The notes: generated by a model from the sequence alone, not told the origin. A stretch of DNA of 64,000 nt from Ascarosepion bandense (GCA_037127315.1 JBBBDQ010000421.1:3268501-3332500); one strand, 5' to 3'. Positions 11,029-21,785 are shown, numbered from the stretch's first letter. A program made the numbers and translations.

Positions 11029-11452
11029 ATATATATATATATATATATATCGGATAAAGAAATAGGGTTATTCCAACGAGAGAAATTGGTATAGAATAAA
11101 AAATGTGAGAAGCCGTGAACGTTTTCTTTAAAGTGTATATTTATTGTTTTTGTTATTATACATGTTATGATACATTAAGTGTCCATAATGGTATTTGTGA
11201 CGCTACACGTGTTTCGAGTCGACAATTGACTCTTCCGGCGAATAAGTTTATGGTTTTACGTATCGAGTTCCTTTTACGTAAAGCCACAAATTTATTCGCC
11301 TGAAGAGAGTCAATTTTAGACTCGAAACACGTGTAGCGTCACAAATACCATTATGAACACTTAATGTATCATAACATGTATAATAACAAAAACAATATAA
11401 ACTTTAAAGAAAACGTTTACGGCTTCTTACACTTTTTCTCATATATATATAT
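11029..11452. mobile_element. Foldback of an inverted Penelope-like 3' end, bracketed by TA tracts
   Basis: A left arm (about 11098-11261) and right arm (about 11275-11437) are near-perfect inverted copies separated by a loop of only about 13 bases. TA microsatellites sit just outside, at 11029-11051 and 11440-11452. Inside each arm is a hammerhead-like block: the right arm has an intact core on the plus strand, while the left arm's mirror copy on the minus strand reads CGGAAGA where CUGANGA is needed. The hammerhead form and the TA borders suggest head-to-head or tail-to-tail joining of two Penelope-like or retrozyme 3' ends. No coding sequence is present. Confidence 0.8.
11297..11338 (+). 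ncRNA. Hammerhead ribozyme motif in the foldback right arm
   Basis: Elements in order: CGC (stem I 5' strand, 11297-11299), CTGAAGA (11300-11306), GAGTC-loop-GACTC (5-bp stem II, 11307-11323), GAAA (11324-11327), ACA-CG-TGT (minimal stem III ending at 11334), A at 11335 as the cleavage nucleotide, then GCG (11336-11338) pairing perfectly with CGC. All invariant core bases are present. The motif lies within a longer inverted repeat, so in a full-length transcript the foldback pairing would compete with the ribozyme fold. Confidence 0.75.
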
Positions 11453-11454
11453 AA

Positions 11455-11725
11455 TCATGTCGCCCAAACAAGGCATTTTACTGCCACTGTTGTGCAGGGG
11501 GTTACATAGGAGGAATGTTATAAGGAGTGAGAGGTTGCAGGGGGTGTCAGGAAGAGAGTAGGAGAAGGATGAGAATACTGATGAGAGTGGGGTGGACGAA
11601 GAAAAATGCATGAGAGAGAGGATGTAAGTTAGTGAGACAAGAGATGACTATTGACTTTTCATTTAAATTCTTGGAGATTAGAACTGTCGGGAAAGCAAGT
11701 ATGCGGAAGAGATATATATTGTTAT
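11455..11725 (-). mobile_element. CR1/Jockey-like LINE 3' fragment
   Basis: The left end carries the family's 3' signature in complement (atgtcgcccaaacaaggc, gtgcagggggttacatagg). The right part includes tgacttttcatttaaattctt and gtcgggaaagcaagtatgc, which match the final codons (FPDGYN, FKCKVN) of the LINE ORF. It is severely 5'-truncated. Confidence 0.75.
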
Positions 11726-12177
11726 TGTTATTTCCTTTCTAAACGAGTTGTTCATTGCAGGTAGTAAGACTTTGTTGATATTTCAGCATTTTTTAATAAA
11801 CCACACGAAAAGTGAATTTTTTCCCTTGTATATTCCGGTTTTGTTTACATGTTGGAATCTTTTATGAATTTAACCACAATCTGGAATCTTCTAATGAATC
11901 CATTGTTTTTTACATATTGATATTTTGTCAAGAAATTATCTCTTTCTATGTAAAACAAGCAAAGGCAAGTTCGTGTGAAACCTAATTTTAACGAATATAT
12001 ATATATGACATACTGCAGCTAGATAATTGCACAAGCAATAAAACCCCTGAGTAATGATCAAAATATCTTAATATATATCTATTTCGACAAAATAATGAAA
12101 GTGGCAGTCTTCACATTGACTGGAAATTCACGCCTTGATATTTCTTATATAATAGTTTAGCCGAGTCAAGCACAAGA

Positions 12178-12300
12178 CGCTAACGGCCATATTAGGTTGA
12201 AACACCGGTTATCGTAATATCACTGAAATTCAGCAACGTCGGGCCGGGTCAATACATAGATGGGTGATCACTTAGGAATACCAAGCGCTGTAATCCTTGG
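12178..12300 (+). pseudogene. 5S rRNA-derived head of a composite SINE
   Basis: The sequence follows a 5S rRNA gene from end to end: taacggccatatta near the start, atcactgaaattcagcaacg, gtcgggccgggtc, agatgggtgatcactta, and gaataccaagcgctgtaatc at the end. Substitutions are scattered, so it is not a functional gene. It is followed after about 10 bases by the tRNA-like head of SINE-A, and the same junction occurs on the minus strand at 23.07 kb. It is therefore better read as the 5S part of a chimeric 5S-tRNA SINE than as an isolated pseudogene. Confidence 0.85.
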
Positions 12301-12388
12301 ATATGCAAGTGATGCGGGGTGATTTAAAAGATAACGGCTAGGAATTGAAAATTAGAGGTCCGACCTCCAATTCTAGTTGAGCTTTATT
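12301..12388 (+). repeat. SINE-A 5' half, cut by the Tc1 insertion
   Basis: The segment gataacggctaggaattg through cctccaattctagttgag corresponds to the tRNA-like head of SINE-A. It stops at a TA where the Tc1 element begins, and its continuation resumes at 13955. Confidence 0.7.
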
Positions 12389-13954
12389 ATACACTCCCGA
12401 TCAAAATTTTAAAACCTCTTAAAAATCTTTAAAAATAAATATTTTTTACGGATAGATTTTAAACTCCTCCCACTTAAAGTTACCAATACTACAATCTAAA
12501 AGATTATTGAAACAAAAAGCTATATTCCAAACATTTTATTTAGAAATTTACATTTTTATAAAATGAGGCGATTTACACATGATCAAAATTATAAGACCAG
12601 AGACAAAAAATTCTACTAAATTGTACAAAAGTGTATGAAAACATTCAACAACTAAATTTAATAATGAGTTCTACCTTCACTGCTTTTGATGACTTCAAAA
12701 ATTCTGTCGGGCATGCTAAAAATAAGCGTTTCCATTAAGGTGCGCGGGGATGTTGCTCCAGCTTCTGAAGATGGCTTCACGAAGTTAATTTTTTGTTAAA
12801 TATTGTTTGCCATTTTGATAAACATCTCTTGTCATCCATCCTCAAACATTTTCAATTGGGTTCAAGTCTGTTGAGCATGCAGGATGTCCCAAGAGATGGA
12901 CCCCATTTTCTTGTAGAAAGGTCAAGGTCCGTCTTGCAGCGTGGATTGCAGCATTATTCTGTTGGAATAACCATCCATCCAAACACAAACGATGGCCCTC
13001 CATCATCAATGATGCTTTTTGTAGCATGCTAACATAACCAGCAGCTGTTTGACAACCCTGCACCACCTGGAGCTCCATCGTCCCTCTGTAAGAAAAGGCA
13101 CCCCATACCATTAGGGACTCTCTACCACTATTACGTGTGGAGAAAATTTCAGGAGGCATGTTTTTGTTGATGCCAATATCGTTGGAAGCCATCAGGACCA
13201 TCTAGATTGAATTTTTCTCATCAGAAAACAGGACTTTCTTCCACTTCTCAACGTCCCATGTTTGGTATTCACAACCAAACTTTAAGTAGTCCACCTTGTG
13301 ACGTGGAAGCAGCTGAAGAATTTGTTTACGCTTTTTATTTACCATGCCTTTTTGTCGTAAGTGTCATCTGATGGTTATGGCACTGCAATCAGCATCTGTG
13401 ACAGCCTTAATTTCACTAGAAAAAGTCCCGTCTCTTTCATAACAACCAGTCTTATTCTCTTACTCAATGCAGGAGAAACGTTTTGGGGCCTACCAGAGGA
13501 TTTTGCTTTTCCATAATTCTCACTGTTCTTTAGAAAGTTGCAAATCACAGTTTTACTGCGATTTACCTCAGCTGCGATCGCCCGCTGTGACAAACCCTGC
13601 TTATGGAATTCTAGAATTCAAGAACGCTCAACTTTGGTAAGTTTGCTTGCTTTAGGCATGGTAACACCTTTACGCAGTGATTGCTAATCTCTAACTGAAC
13701 TAAAAACATTGGAATTACCATAGATCTAACAATTTATACCCCTGGTCTTATAATTATGATCATGTGTAAATCGCCTCATTTTATAAAAAGGTAAATTTCT
13801 AAATAAAATGTTTGGAATGTAGCTTTTTGTTTCCATAACATTTTAGATTGTAGTATTGGTAACCTTAAGTGGGAGGAGTTTAAAATCTATCTGTAAAAAA
13901 AAAAATTCTTTTTAAAGATTTTTAAGAGGTCTTAAATTTTTGATCAGGAGTGTA
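12389..13954 (-). mobile_element. Tc1-like DNA transposon with 210-bp terminal inverted repeats
   Basis: The ends match as inverted repeats over about 210 bp: 12391-12600 starts acactcccgatcaaaa and the complement of 13742-13953 starts acactcctgatcaaaa. They stay aligned down to cacatgatcaaaattataag. The element is flanked by TA on both sides, the usual Tc1/mariner target duplication. It is about 1.56 kb and encloses one minus-strand transposase relic. It sits inside a SINE-A copy, so it inserted after that SINE. Confidence 0.9.
12640..13660 (-). pseudogene. Tc1-family transposase, inactivated
   Basis: Starting near 13660 the frame reads MPKASKLTKVERS, then a stop, then QGLSQRAIAAEVNRSKTVICNFLKN, a helix-turn-helix of the Tc1 type, and KSSGRPQNVS, a GRPR-like hook. 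The catalytic part follows: VLFSDEKN with the first Asp, MVWGAFSYRGTMEL, WLFQQNNAAIHAA where the second catalytic Asp is Asn, and DLNPIEN with the Glu. Spacing between the second and third positions fits a DD34E enzyme. Internal stops, a frame change and the Asp-to-Asn change make it non-functional. Confidence 0.88.
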
Positions 13955-14022
13955 TTCACTTACGCGAAAATATTGTTCGGCAAAGTATGAACTCACATTT
14001 TTTCGCTCCAGTTATGACTTAA
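13955..14022 (+). repeat. SINE-A 3' portion, downstream of the Tc1 insertion
   Basis: ttcacttacgcgaaaata followed by ctccagttatgactta is the middle of SINE-A, resuming exactly where the left half stops at 12388. It is cut off at 14022 by the next repeat (R1). Confidence 0.75.
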
Positions 14023-14400
14023 CTAGCAGTATAGCCCGGCGTTGCTCGGGTGTAATGAAAGCTTTAAAACTAATCCATGGTCCTGGAGTTCAGACTCTTT
14101 GGACGTTGGCACGAAAGACTAAAAAGCAATAGTTGTTTCCAGTTAAAGCGAAACCGTAGACTGAAAGAAAAAATGAATGGATGTAAGTCAAATTTTGATT
14201 TTCTTGTATCGATATCAAATAAGTTTTTTTGTCGTAAACTGAATTTTGAAGGGTAAATAAGTCCTCTGAGTAAATTGTATCATGGTTGAGACTAAGAACT
14301 ACAATTATATCTACTTAGATCCAAACCTGAAGCAAAAACTAAAATAAAAGGGCTGAAAAAATACAGACATACAGGCAGATAAACAGACACACAAACATCT

Positions 14401-14451
<51 letters not shown>

Positions 14452-14780
14452 CAACTACAATGTAAATATATATAGATATAATCGATTTTCTGCACTATTT
14501 TAAGAACTGCAACCTTGAAACCTCTGAATATCGTTTCTTATGTCTTTGTCTATGAGTGTATCAAATTTGATTAACATCGGACCACTCATTCTATAACCCG
14601 ATTTTTTCGATTATCGATATTTATAGGGGGTACTTCGACACAAAACCTAGCTAAGAAAACTCGCAGACGCTTATAGTACAACTGTGTAAATTTTCAAGGA
14701 AATCGGTTCAACTGTTTCGGAGTCTATAGGTAAAGGACACACACGCAAAGTTCCATTCATAAATAAGTTTAGATTGCTTC
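14022..14780 (+). repeat. Repeat R1, full-length copy
   Basis: R1 opens with actagcagtatagcccggcg and the small hairpin CCCG...CGGG, then runs through tgaaagctttaaaactaatcc and cagacatacaggcagataa to a TA microsatellite (14407-14447). The second half follows: gcactattttaagaactgca, gaccactcattctataaccc, and a final part with ggttcaactgtttcggagtc. Copies: 46.43 kb (plus, truncated), 55.76-56.47 kb (minus, full), 38.50-38.78 kb (minus, second half) and 58.66-58.96 kb (plus, middle). No open frame was seen. It resembles the widespread non-coding repeats with cccggc...cgggt ends, but I cannot assign a class. Confidence 0.8.
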
Positions 14781-14784
14781 TAGT

Positions 14785-16200
14785 ATTAAGCGATTATTAT
14801 CTGCATAACACTCTTACAATCTAAAGATATTTATGGCTGTAAATAACTCTTAAAAGGATGATAAGCCTTAAAAAACAAATCAGTCAATCAATCAAGCATA
14901 TCACTACAAATGTTGCGAACTCTCTAAGGATAAAATTAATTACAACAGTAATAGTTTGAAAGACTAATCTTTCACAATTCTAATGTTTGTTTGTAGGATG
15001 CCATTTTGAATTCGATTGGTCATTCAGTTCTGAGTCAATCTGATAGAATATGATAAAAAAATTATTCGATAAAACATTTCTCTAACTGAGAAATATTTAA
15101 TCGAATAACTTTTTTATCATTCTTATTCTTTCAGTTACCTGACGCAGCCCTTGTATTTTCTTTTCTTATTATTATTTGTAATGTTTTACTTTTCGTTCTT
15201 AAATATACATCTTGTTTGCTTTTTCCAGTTTTTTCTGGCTTAATATTATGCATATTCTCAGTGAGTAATATAGTATTGTGCAGATCCTACACTCTGATCC
15301 TAACAGAAGATAGAAAACAAAAACAAGCAGAACCATATTGATTCATTGTTTTTACCGCCAGTGATATAAGTAAATATGTTCAGGTAACATGCCGACGCAA
15401 TAAGTTGATTATAGTTTTGGTTGTTACTTTTGTATATGAATTTCTTATGCGTGGACGACAGCACAGAATTTTATTCCCTTTGATTTGATTTCGTTTTTAT
15501 TCTTCTTTCTGGGATCAGAGCAGTTATGCATGTTATATAAGTTGAGTAACTTTCGATTCTCTTGTGGTGCCTGCCTCAGGTGTTTCCAATTTCAAATTGA
15601 ATGGCAGAAGTTCATTCAGGGAACACTTCGAGTTGTCAGTTTGGAGAGAGAGCAAAATTTGGCAAGATTATGCATTGCCACAGATAAAATTGAAGTCATG
15701 AAATTTCAGAGCCTTGCGGAAACGGAAAGAAATATGTCTTTTTGCTGTCTTTTAATATATAATCATTGCGAGACAGGCAATAAGTAAAAAGGGGTATTAT
15801 TAGATAAAGTACAGAGTAATATTAGCATTTCATAGGTAGTCACTATTTTTACGAACTGATAATCAAAGAAAATATGTATTTTTAACATTAAATGAATTGA
15901 ACAAAATGTTAATGATTGTGAAAGTATGTATTTCAATATTATGAACTATTTTACAACCAACCAAAGCAGAGTCAAGGCTGAATGATATGAAACTATGTTA
16001 AGAATTCATTTATTGTCTCCTGTATTCGACATGTTTTTCTTTTACAACTGATTTCACAGGTTAACACGATAGAAGGTTATAGCTATTAAACGCAACAGGT
16101 TCTCAATTGTTTGCTTCATGAATTCCAAAAGAGTAATTCTTCTACAGAGGCATTTAAAAACATTCTTGCTGTGTGTACGGACACAGTGAAGGTTCGTACA
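14785..16200. other. No supported gene
   Basis: AT-rich sequence with short unsupported open frames, including one of 100 codons at 15485-15787 with no recognisable motif. A near-palindrome around 15050-15120 (tgataaaaaaattattcgata and its partner) is the only structure noticed. Confidence 0.5.
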
Positions 16201-16214
16201 AATCAACTGTGGTT

Positions 16215-17338
16215 TCTTTTTCATCATGTACTATGTCCCTTAGGGATTTAGGCGATTATGGACTTCCACTGGCTTCTGTCTCTTGTCGCTCTCAAAATTC
16301 TTCCTCTTGGTATCGCTCCTTAACCCCAATCTACCATCAATTTGATCTCGTTTTCCCTCTATTCATCCTGTGAGTATTAAATTCACCAGGTCCCCTTCCT
16401 CATTACATGTCCCAGAAACCCCACCTGTCTCTCCCTTATGTTAATTATGAGTTTTCTCCTCGTTTCCATCCTCTCCAACACCTCGTGGTTAGTCACATAC
16501 TCATTCCATAGTATCCTCAACATCATTCTGTAAAGCCACATTTCTGCTCCCTCAAATCTCTTCTTTATCCTTTAGGAGATCGTCCAACATTCACGGCCAT
16601 ACAGAAGAAGAGGTATTACATAGCAATCCAGTACTCTTCTTAGTATCCAATGAGATTTACCTGTATTTCAGTACTCTGCTTAGCTTTTGAAATGCGTCCT
16701 TGGCCATGCCAAGGCGTCTTTGGATCTCAACATCGCACTTTCCATCCTCTGTCAGCACGCTTCCCTGGCAATTACATTTCTTTACTTATTATATTTTAGT
16801 TTCTCCAGCCTCTATTTGGCATTTGAGGTTTATGCTTAGTTCTTTCTTTTCGCTCTCTTTTGTTACCTTCTGTAGGGGATCTTGCATTTTCCTTTCCGTG
16901 TCCGCTGTTAACACTGTGTCCTCTGCGTATCTTACATTGTTGAGATTGCAGTCGCCAATGACGATTCCTGGCAAGGGTTTTATTTCTCTCAGAATTGTTT
17001 CGCTGTATAAGTTGAATAGATTCGGTGAGAAAACACATCCTTGTCTTACGCCCCTTTCTATTTTGGCTTTTATTTCTCTTAGAATTGTTTCGCTGTATAA
17101 GTTGAATAGATTCGGTGAGAAAACACATCCTTGTCTTACGCCTCTTTCTATTTTGGCTTTTGTTTCTCTTAGAATTGTTTCGCTGTATAAGTTGAATAGA
17201 TTCGGTGAGAAAACACATCCTTGTCTTACGCCTCTTTCTATTTTGGCTTTTATTTCTCTTAGAATTGTTTCGCTGTATAAGTTGAATAGATTCGGTGAGA
17301 AAACACATACTTGTCTTACGCCTCTTTCTATTTTTGTA
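16215..17338 (-). pseudogene. RTE/BovB-like LINE reverse transcriptase remnant with internal tandem duplication
   Basis: On the minus strand, four near-identical 90-bp copies (LTESIQLIQRNNS-type in one frame) precede NNVRYAEDTVLTADTERKMQD, the YADD region (here YAED) of motif C, then the segment leading to KCQIEAGETKI. Downstream come the DAEIQRRLGMAKDAF region near 16700, LYGRECWTIS near 16590 and a C-terminal RQVGFLGHVMRK-like segment near 16420. Order and motifs match the RTE/BovB clade as seen in the cleaner 61.2-62.0 kb copy. The catalytic second Asp is replaced by Glu, and frames shift repeatedly, so the copy is dead. Confidence 0.82.
16978..17338. repeat. 90-bp tandem repeat, four copies
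   Basis: Four head-to-tail copies of a 90-bp unit (starting ttttatttctct, containing agaattgtttcgctgtataa and gaaaacacatccttgtctta) differ at only a few positions. The unit is 30 codons long and is coding sequence of the BovB-like reverse transcriptase, just upstream of its YADD block. The length is a multiple of three, so the frame survives each duplication. Confidence 0.95.
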
Positions 17339-17399
17339 TATCTGATGAATTCACTTCCTATTTGTACGCAGGCGGTTTGCTGCCAATTTTTAAATGTTT

Positions 17400-17757
17400 A
17401 AAAATGTCATCAGTGACATATCCTCATTCGTGAAGATGATTCACTCTGAATGAGGAAACTTTGAAACAACTGAATTTGATAACGTCAAAACAGCAACGGT
17501 TTTGAACAAAAAGCAATGTATGATGTCAATGAGCTCTTCAATTCAATTAATGTTGTCTCCTTTTGCACTTTTGCTTCAGAATTGAAACAACGTTTCATCA
17601 TCTGAGAGTGTTTAACCAAGAAAGTCAACTTTTGATTTTTGTATCGTATTATTACTAATTATTAAAATGGATTTTTTATCAACAGAAAACTAAAATGACA
17701 TTTGTTGTCATAAAAACTACAGCCTGAACCAAATCCAGGATTCCATCTAGAGAATTA
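17400..17757. other. No supported gene
   Basis: No repeat or coding motif was recognised between the BovB-like remnant and the mariner. Confidence 0.5.
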
Positions 17758-18988
17758 TTAGGTTGTCCCAAAAGTTCATAAACAGTTGCGAAAAATTGGG
17801 TTTTTATGCAATTTTGCATAAATATTGTTATAGGGATCTTCATCTTTGTATTCCAGATGGCAATTGATAAAATTGAGCTGCGAGTTTTGATTCGTTACTG
17901 CTGGAAGCGAGGTCTTTCAACCAGAAAAGCTGCAGAAGAGATTTGTGCTGCCGAAGGTGAAGGAGAAATTGCATATTCGGCGATCTTAAAGTGGTACAAG
18001 CGTTTCGATTCTGGCGACATGAGTCTTGAAGATAAGCCTCGTTCGGGACGGCCGTTAAATTTGGATGATGAAGACTTGCAAACCAGGTTGGACATTGCGC
18101 TTTCATCGAGCACCCGAGAATCGGCTGATGAGCTTGGAGTTGGAAAATCGACAATTCACCGACATCTGAAGCAACTTGATTTTATTCACAAAAAAGCCGC
18201 GCCAAGATCCGCACGAACTCACCGAAGCACAAGCCAACAGACGAGTTGAAATTTGCCGTCAATTGCTCAGCAATCCATTGGACAAGCGTTTTTGGAAGCG
18301 CATTGTGACATCTGACGAGAAATGGGTCTATCTGGTCCAGTAAGATCGAGACAAGCGATGGGTTCAGAAAGCGCAAGAGACACCGTCGGTTCCAAAACAA
18401 AATCGATTCGGCAAGAAAGTCATGTTGTGCGTTTGGTGGGACTTTGAAGGAATCGTGCATTTTAAGTTGATTCCGAATGGTCGTGCCATCAGTGCCGAAC
18501 TTTACTGTCAGCAATTTGAGCGAGTCTATGAAAAGTTGAAGCAAAAGTACCCGGCTCTGATCAACCGAAAGCGCGCTTTGATGCAGCAAGACAATGACAA
18601 TCCACACACCACCAGGAAAACCAAAGACAAGTTTGAAGAGCTGGACGGCGTTGAAGTTCTGCAACATCCAGCCTACACTCCTGACCATGCTCCATCAGAT
18701 TACGACATTTTCCGCTCAATGCAACACGTTCTGATGGGCCGCTAATTCGACTCGTTTGATGAAGTCGAGGAAGCGTGTAAAAAATTCGGCTGAATGATAC
18801 TTTGACCAAATCCGAAAGCTTGCAGATCGATGACAGAAAGTCTTGGAAAATGATGGTCTTTATTTTGAGCAATAATGTTTGTTGTTTTTGCGAGCAAAAT
18901 TTCAATTTTTTGCAACTGTTTTCTGGTAACCATAGATTAATTGGCGAGTAAAATTTTAATTTTTTGCAAGTGTTTAGGACAACCTAAT
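17758..18988 (+). mobile_element. Mariner transposon
   Basis: The left end ttaggttgtcccaaaagtt and the complement of the right end, ttaggttgtcctaaacact, form imperfect terminal inverted repeats, each next to TA. At about 1.23 kb the element has the usual mariner length. A second internal copy of the end motif (gttttctggtaaccatagat, then ggcgagtaaaattttaattt) suggests the right end was partly duplicated. Confidence 0.9.
17857..18793 (+). pseudogene. Mariner transposase (SETMAR-like), frameshifted
   Basis: The ATG at 17857 begins MAIDKIELRVLIRYCWKRG, a paired HTH domain: TRKAAEEICAAEGEG is helix-turn-helix 1, and KPRSGRPLNLDDEDL followed by ESADELGVGKSTIHRHLKQ is the linker and helix-turn-helix 2. 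Near 18200 the frame shifts by one base; then HELTEAQANRRVEICRQLLS resumes, with catalytic VTSDEKWV, QQDNDNPHTT and DHAPSDYDIFRSMQ giving a D, D34D triad, as in mariner. A stop after WVYLVQ (about 18342) and another after MGR (18743) add to the damage. All three Asp residues survive. Confidence 0.93.
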
Positions 18989-18994
18989 ATTTGT

Positions 18995-19560
18995 ATCTGG
19001 TAAAATACGAAAAGTGTTTTCCATCACGTTTCACTGGAACATGAAAGAACCATCACTGTAGACGTTTTTTGCTAGAAACTTAATCGGATAAAGGAAGTAT
19101 TTTGTTGAAAGGGTTCTGCTTTTATAAATTAAAAGAGGGTTTCAGTCATCTAATTTGACAATTCAAAGCCAAACTCTGCAAAATATCCCAAGGAAAAAGG
19201 AAATGGTTTAGATGGTAGGTTTTCTCACATTGTTCAGACACACCAGATTGTCATTTTAATCTTTTCATACAGAACCGAACATTCGAAACAAAGTTCAAAC
19301 CATTTTTCAAAATAACAGATTTCATTAAATATGTAGTCAATGATTAGATTTCCTATTGTGTTGCATTCATAGAAAATAAAGCTGATCACATTTCTGTCAA
19401 TATTTAAATAAATTAACTTACACACTATTTAGTAAAAGGTAATTTACTTTCCAAAAATTGTTTTGTTTCAAAAATTGATTGTTTAATGTTCTGACATCTT
19501 TAAAGCAATTTCGTAATTATGTTTTCCTAGAAAAAAGATACGGGGTATCTTTTATAGTTT
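18995..19560. other. No supported gene
   Basis: AT-rich, with an A run at 19566-19583 leading into the next LINE fragment. Nothing else was recognised. Confidence 0.5.
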
Positions 19561-19603
19561 TCTAAAAAAAAAAAAAAAAAAAGAGCAGCCCAACATGATA
19601 AAT

Positions 19604-20250
19604 ACAGTTTGGAGATACTAGAATCAAGCAGGTAAAAAACTTTAAAAACCTGGGAAGTGTTATAACAGAAGATAGAAAGTGCGACACACAGATCCGAAGG
19701 CGAATTGGCATGGCGAAGGAAGCATTCCAGAAGTTGAGTAAAGTATTAACAGGACAATTTCTCTAGAAACAAAGAAGAGAATACTGGATTGCTATGTGTT
19801 GTTAGTTCTTCTAACTGATGACAGTAAATGCTGGACAATATCATTAAATATGGAGAAAAAACTTGAAGCAACTGAAATGTGGTTCTACAGAAGGATGCTG
19901 CGACTACCATGGATCGAACATGTGAGCAATGAAGAGATTTTAGAAATTATGGAAGCAAAAATGAAATTAATACTGAGCATCAGGAAGAGACAGCTGAAGT
20001 TCCTGGGACATGCAATGAGGAAAGAGGGCTTGGAGAACCTGATACTAACGGGCCCGGTACAGGGAAAAAAGACAAGGGAAAGCAGCGGATAACATATTTG
20101 AAGGACCTAATCAGATGCATGACGGAACGAGGGTTGAATGGTGTAACAGGAGAAGGGGTACCAAGAGCCACCAGAGATAGGGAGACGTGGAAAGCCATGC
20201 TCGCCTACGTCCTGAAGGGACAGAGTACATAGAAGAAGAAGAAGAAGAAA
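19604..20250 (+). pseudogene. RTE/BovB-like LINE C-terminal fragment
   Basis: Plus-strand reading gives TRIKQVKNFKNLGSVITEDRKC, RRIGMAKEAFQKLSK, then (after a frame change) KCWTISLNMEKKLEATEMWF, YRRMLRLPWIEHVSNEEILE, SIRKRQLKFLGHAMRKEGLE, and finally GETWKAMLAYVLKGQST before a stop. This is the post-polymerase region of RTE/BovB-type ORFs and aligns along its length with the 61.2-62.0 kb copy. The 5' part of the LINE is missing. A GAA-repeat tail at 20231-20250 marks the 3' end. Confidence 0.88.
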
Positions 20251-20257
20251 AAGAGGT

Positions 20258-20600
20258 TTTTGAATTCATGAATATGATGTATACATAAAAATAGCTTCGG
20301 ACGAATGGAGCCAGAAGATCTTAGCGGGGAGGATTCTTCTTCAAACTTACTGAACTGGTGCTACACAATGACATAAATAACCGTAGCAAATAACAAAAAT
20401 CAAATCATATGATGATTTTCAACAGCAGCTACAACTAAAATGGGTAGCACACGTAAGCTGAGGAGGGAATAATCAAAATGTTGAAACTCCACACTACTTT
20501 AAAGAAAAGAATTAAAAGTATACCTCAATCAATACTAGAAAGCGTGATAATATTTACTGGTTTTGAAAAACTAATTCTCATTAAAAATTGTTTTAATAGA
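20258..20600 (+). repeat. Unclassified repeat, pair with 24.01-24.35 kb
   Basis: ggattcttcttcaaacttac, ctggtgctacacaatgac, tcaaaatgttgaaac and caatactagaaagcgtgata line up in order with similar sequence at 24028-24240. Divergence is high. No coding motif was recognised. Confidence 0.4.
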
Positions 20601-21785
20601 AACATTTTTTTTTACTTTCAAACAAATGTAGCACTCCCTACTCCGTCAATGAATGCCGAATCAGGAAATGGTTAATTTTGCCATCACCTTGATCGGTCAC
20701 TTTTTGATGATACATGACACAGAGAAATATGTGTAAACGGAAGACGCAAACCTCAGAAAATGAATTGTAAAAAAAAAAACATTAGAACGTGAATCATGCA
20801 ATGGCTGGTATCTTGGAATATATTTTGGAAGATGCCGTTGCTTGAAAACTACCCATTCATTGTTGGTTTATTCCTATATTCTAATATGTCAGAATATTGA
20901 CGAAAACATTTCAAATTCCCAATCCACAGAGCAAATCTACCGAGATTCAAGTTTTTCGAAATTGTGTTAGACTCCATTTTTTTTATTAGTCTTTACAGAA
21001 TTATCTCTGTTTGAACCTAGTAATATTAGCGTACTAATTTCTAGCCAAAAGGAAAATTCGTGACTTAAAAGAAAGTATTATCTTATCAAAAGAAACTCCA
21101 GTTTCGCTTTGAGTATGAGCCTGGACAAGACATCATCGAATGAGCTATGAAGCCTCATGAAATGCAATTTTGTCTGATTTTCTTGGATATTGAGAGATGC
21201 AAGCAATCCAATAGTATAATAGAAGCCAAATCTAATACATATAGTAATTCACTGTGGAGAACCTCGAAAGAGATGAGCGTTTAGGTGGTAATTGTGTTAG
21301 TCTAGCGAAGCCCATGACTAAGTTGGTCAGTCGTTAATGAAAGAACGCTGATCATTCTAATTCAGTTTTATTCTTTTAATTTACAATCAGAACTGTAATT
21401 ATTTCTATTCAACATAATTATGGCTCACAGAAATATTATTTCTCAATAGGCACACTTGCAAGATGAAATCAGTCGGTCAGTACGCATATAAAAGTTTAGG
21501 TAAAGAACTCAACCAATGCGTTTCGTTCCTCCAGTCTATATTAGAGTAAACAAAGCTGTAATTTTATCTATCATGCTCTCTTTTTCCATTTCTCTGTGTA
21601 TGTATGTAGTAAGAAAGATCGTAAACAAAAATTAATATCCTCTACCAAGTACTTCAAGAAATAGGACATTCCAAAACAGAGACAATATTCTAAAATTGAA
21701 ATGAAAGAAGAACTTGCATCTGCCCTAAAACCATCATAAATATTCAGATAGCGTTAATAGCAAATACCAAATAACCTATTTTTTT
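20600..21785. other. No supported gene
   Basis: No family-level match or structured repeat was noticed in this stretch. Confidence 0.5.

Noticed and set aside
11570..11600. CTGATGAGAGTGG followed by GACGAAG
   Set aside because: There is no complementary stem II and the GAAA is not at the right place; this is LINE 3' UTR.
12178..12300. Functional 5S rRNA gene
   Set aside because: Scattered substitutions, fusion to a SINE head and a second copy with the same fusion argue for a SINE component.
15485..15787. 100-codon frame
   Set aside because: No motif, no coding-like composition and no neighbouring exon signal.
16700..17401. 233-codon plus-strand frame
   Set aside because: It is the antisense of a BovB-like reverse transcriptase with a 90-bp tandem repeat; the motifs are on the minus strand.
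18125..18165. Hammerhead core CTGATGA followed by GAAAA
   Set aside because: It lies in mariner coding sequence and the bases between cannot form stem II.
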